From the NCBI RefSeq assembly GCF_910592395.1, contig NC_088308.1, positions 24,073,501 through 24,137,500 of the forward strand: 64,000 bases of DNA, in the 5' to 3' direction. Shown here piece after piece: positions 62,402 to 64,000 of the stretch. Both the position numbers and the translations under genes were made by a program. The first letter of the stretch is position 1. Each line of letters starts with the position of its first letter. The stretch is from Lineus longissimus. Lineage: Eukaryota > Nemertea > Pilidiophora > Heteronemertea > Lineidae. Below the pieces are notes generated by a model. It saw only the letters and a program-made list of their open reading frames with translations, was not told where the DNA came from and searched no databases.

Positions 62402-63422
62402 TCAGAAGCTGGTGTATCCACCGTTGCTTCTTATGACTTGTAGGCACCTGTTGCGCATGCTGTGGATCAAGCACCGTATCCTTTGCTGTGGGATGTTAAT
62501 CCACTTCTGTTGCAGGTATGCTGCCAAATCGGTCAAGTTCGATTGTTCTGTGATCCTCCGATAAACTCTCCTCTTGAGTTGGTCCCAAAGGTGCTCAATC
62601 GGATTCAGATCCGGGGAATTCGCTGGCCAAACCATCCTCTCAATGTTCCCCTGGTTTAAGAACTGGTCAACAACTCGGGCCCGGTGTGGCCGCGCATTAT
62701 CATCCATGAACGTAAAGTTGTTCCCGACAGTTGCAGCGAATGGAACCACGTGAGGAACAATGATCTGTCGAAGGTACTCATTGGCATTCAGGTTTCCCTG
62801 GATTTGGACAAGATCTGTCCTCTGCCTCTCACTGATCCCAGCCCATACCATCATGCTACCTCCTCCGAATGCTGTGACTGGTTGAACAAAACACTCAGCA
62901 TGTTGCTCTCCTCTGCGACGCCACACCCGTAACCTCCCATCAATGTGACGAAGGCAGGCTCTCACTTCATCGCTAAACATCACCAAGGCCCACCGCACTC
63001 TGGTCCATCTCTCATGCCGTCGAGCCCATGCAAGACGGGCTTGCTTGTGACGCAGAAGCAACATCGCTTTTTTTGTCGAGATGTCGGGCACGAAGGCCAG
63101 CAGTGTGGAGTCGCCTTCGGACGGTCTGGCAGCTGATCCCTTGTCGATTGGCGAGAAACATCTGGTCCCGGATCGCAGTAGCTGTCACCGATCGGTTCCT
63201 AAGGGCCGACATCCTGATATGGCGATCGATTCCTTGGGTTGTGATTTTTGGTCTGCCAGTCCTGGGTAGGTCTTTCACCGAAGTAGTCTAGTTGAATTTG
63301 TCTCGCAGTTTCCTTATGGCTTTCGGACATACTGCCATTCTCCGGGCAACTTACTTCACAGGTGTGTTGCCCTGAAGGAGACCAATGGCTATAGCCCTGT
63401 CTTGCTCTGACATTCGTGGCAT
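62402..63422 (-). pseudogene. Tc1-type transposase, broken
   Basis: Start codon at 63422 (MPRMSEQDRAIAIGLLQGNT), stop at 62402-62404; about 339 codons if the damage is ignored, the usual Tc1 length. N-terminal part: two helix-turn-helix units around a GRPK motif. C-terminal part, open from about 63091: catalytic DDE domain with FSDE, GGGSMMVWAGIS, MDDNARPH and NSPDLNPIEHLWD, 34 residues between the second Asp and the Glu (DD34E). Damage: TAA at 63351-63353, TAG at 63288-63290, and a one-base gain in the T7 run (A7 on the coding strand) at 63068-63074 that shifts the frame. Not functional as read. Confidence 0.93.
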
Positions 63423-63504
63423 CTTCAGTACATGTCAAACCAAAACTGAAAGCACGGCCAACACTGCCAGCCGATTTCAGTGTTTAAACCTTGTTGGGCC
63501 AATC

Positions 63505-63700
63505 TTGTTATTTTTGAAATGGCACTCTTTTCATTCAATTGAGGCTCATTCATGCGTAACGATAGGTATTGCGTTGTAAATTTCACCTGTTATGTCAAAG
63601 TATAGTATCATGATGTCCTGCAATTTTCATTGCATCGTCATTGATACTTTAGAAGTTATGATCAATTGTTTAGGGGGGGACTTACTTTTGTTGAGGTGTT
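63505..63700 (-). repeat. Right terminal inverted repeat of Tc1-type element
   Basis: 196 bp mirror of the left repeat, outer end next to TA at 63701-63702. Long repeats of this size, rather than the short 20-30 bp type, put the element among long-TIR Tc1 relatives. Confidence 0.92.
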
Positions 63701-63710
63701 TAGTTACAGT

Positions 63711-63989
63711 TTATTGCTGCCACTTGGCGTTGTTCTCTATATGTAATGCAAACCATTCTTGAAAAACCTTGTTATCAGATAAACGCAACATTATTTCGTT
63801 GGAAGAATCAAACCACACAGTTTTTCTATATTGACGAACTTCCTCCTTTCCCCAAGACTGGTCATCTCGGTAAGTTGGAAGGCCTGCCTGATTTTTGGCA
63901 AGCCAGGAAATCGATTCTCTTGGGTGAGGGTGAAGATACTGGTAAGGAACCTTTGGATCAAGATGGAGAAAGACGACCTCCTCACTCAT
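63711..63989 (-). CDS. Unidentified ORF, 92 codons, repeated at 60.4 kb
   Basis: Family not recognised. ATG at 63989 (a stop lies two codons upstream), TAA at 63711-63713. The protein is rich in charged and aromatic residues (WLAKNQAGLPTYRDD, EEVRQYRKTVWFDSSNEIML, VFQEWFALHIENNAKWQQ) and has no signal peptide or membrane segment. A decayed relative lies in opposite orientation near 60440-60690, which suggests either a gene family or a dispersed mobile-element protein. The stop is only 9 bp from the TA flanking the Tc1-type element, so that element inserted right at the 3' end. If an intron is involved, the true start would be outside the window. Confidence 0.4.
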   Translation of the reverse strand: MSEEVVFLHLDPKVPYQYLHPHPRESISWLAKNQAGLPTYRDDQSWGKEEVRQYRKTVWFDSSNEIMLRLSDNKVFQEWFALHIENNAKWQQ

Positions 63990-64000
63990 CACTCATGACT

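Larger units (their letters stand above)
62138..63700 (-). mobile_element. Tc1-type DNA transposon with long terminal inverted repeats
   Basis: 1563 bp bounded by a TA dinucleotide on each side (62136-62137 and 63701-63702), as expected for TA-target insertion of the Tc1/mariner superfamily. Ends read AxCACCTCAxCAAAAGTAAG in both inverted repeats. The inside holds one transposase region on the - strand. The inverted repeats are about 93% identical by eye, so the insertion is not very old, yet the transposase is broken; the copy was probably mobilised in trans by an intact relative. Confidence 0.93.

Noticed and set aside
1-64000. Bacterial-style operons, CRISPR arrays, tRNA or rRNA genes
   Set aside because: No regularly spaced identical repeats, no cloverleaf with a recognisable anticodon arm and no rRNA-like block seen by eye; gene structure is clearly eukaryotic.

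Overview
This 64-kb window is animal nuclear DNA: it is AT-rich and dominated by long non-coding stretches, with spliced genes that use GT/AG introns. The two protein-coding genes are of metazoan type. Repeated TACATGTA-type words, G homopolymers and a Tc1-type transposon fit a marine invertebrate, plausibly a lophotrochozoan such as a mollusc or brachiopod. The sequence alone does not fix the phylum.

Region 1 (1-4087, + strand) is the 3' part of a MICAL-like (MICALL1/2-type) gene. The coding sequence is already open at base 2. A 2-kb exon encodes a disordered linker with four NPF motifs and a proline-rich segment. Five short exons then encode the bMERB (DUF3585) Rab-binding coiled coil and a lysine-rich tail ending at 4087. 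All six exons join in frame. A long AU-rich 3' UTR or trailing region follows, with AATAAA candidates at 5419, 5730, 6607 and 6648.

Region 2 (about 6.7-9.3 kb) is intergenic. Its main feature is a degenerate tandem array of about 65-70 bp units at roughly 6730-7440, upstream of the next gene.

Region 3 (9330-54411, + strand) is a complete follistatin-like gene of the FSTL4/FSTL5 type. Fifteen coding exons were rebuilt with every junction in phase, giving 926 residues: signal peptide, ten-cysteine follistatin/Kazal domain, acidic linker, EF-hand pair, two Ig domains and the FSTL4/5 C-terminal domain. Three introns of 10.7, 15.3 and 11.8 kb take up most of the window. They contain a very recent 501-bp tandem duplication, an unexplained 155-codon antisense ORF and smaller repeats.

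Region 4 (54.4-64 kb) is intergenic and repeat-rich. It holds a CpG-dense patch that may be a promoter, a 130-bp foldback element and a 119-bp tandem duplication. It also holds a 1.56-kb Tc1-type element with about 195-bp terminal inverted repeats and a broken transposase (two stops and one frameshift). A related coding-like sequence occurs twice in opposite orientation: intact at the right edge on the - strand and decayed near 60.5 kb on the + strand.

The two genes are not known to work together: one is an intracellular endosomal Rab/EHD adaptor and the other a secreted glycoprotein. I found no convincing new multi-gene system. The best leads are the unknown repeated coding sequence at 60.4/63.8 kb, the orphan antisense ORF at 19.7-20.2 kb and the duplicated block in FSTL intron 5.
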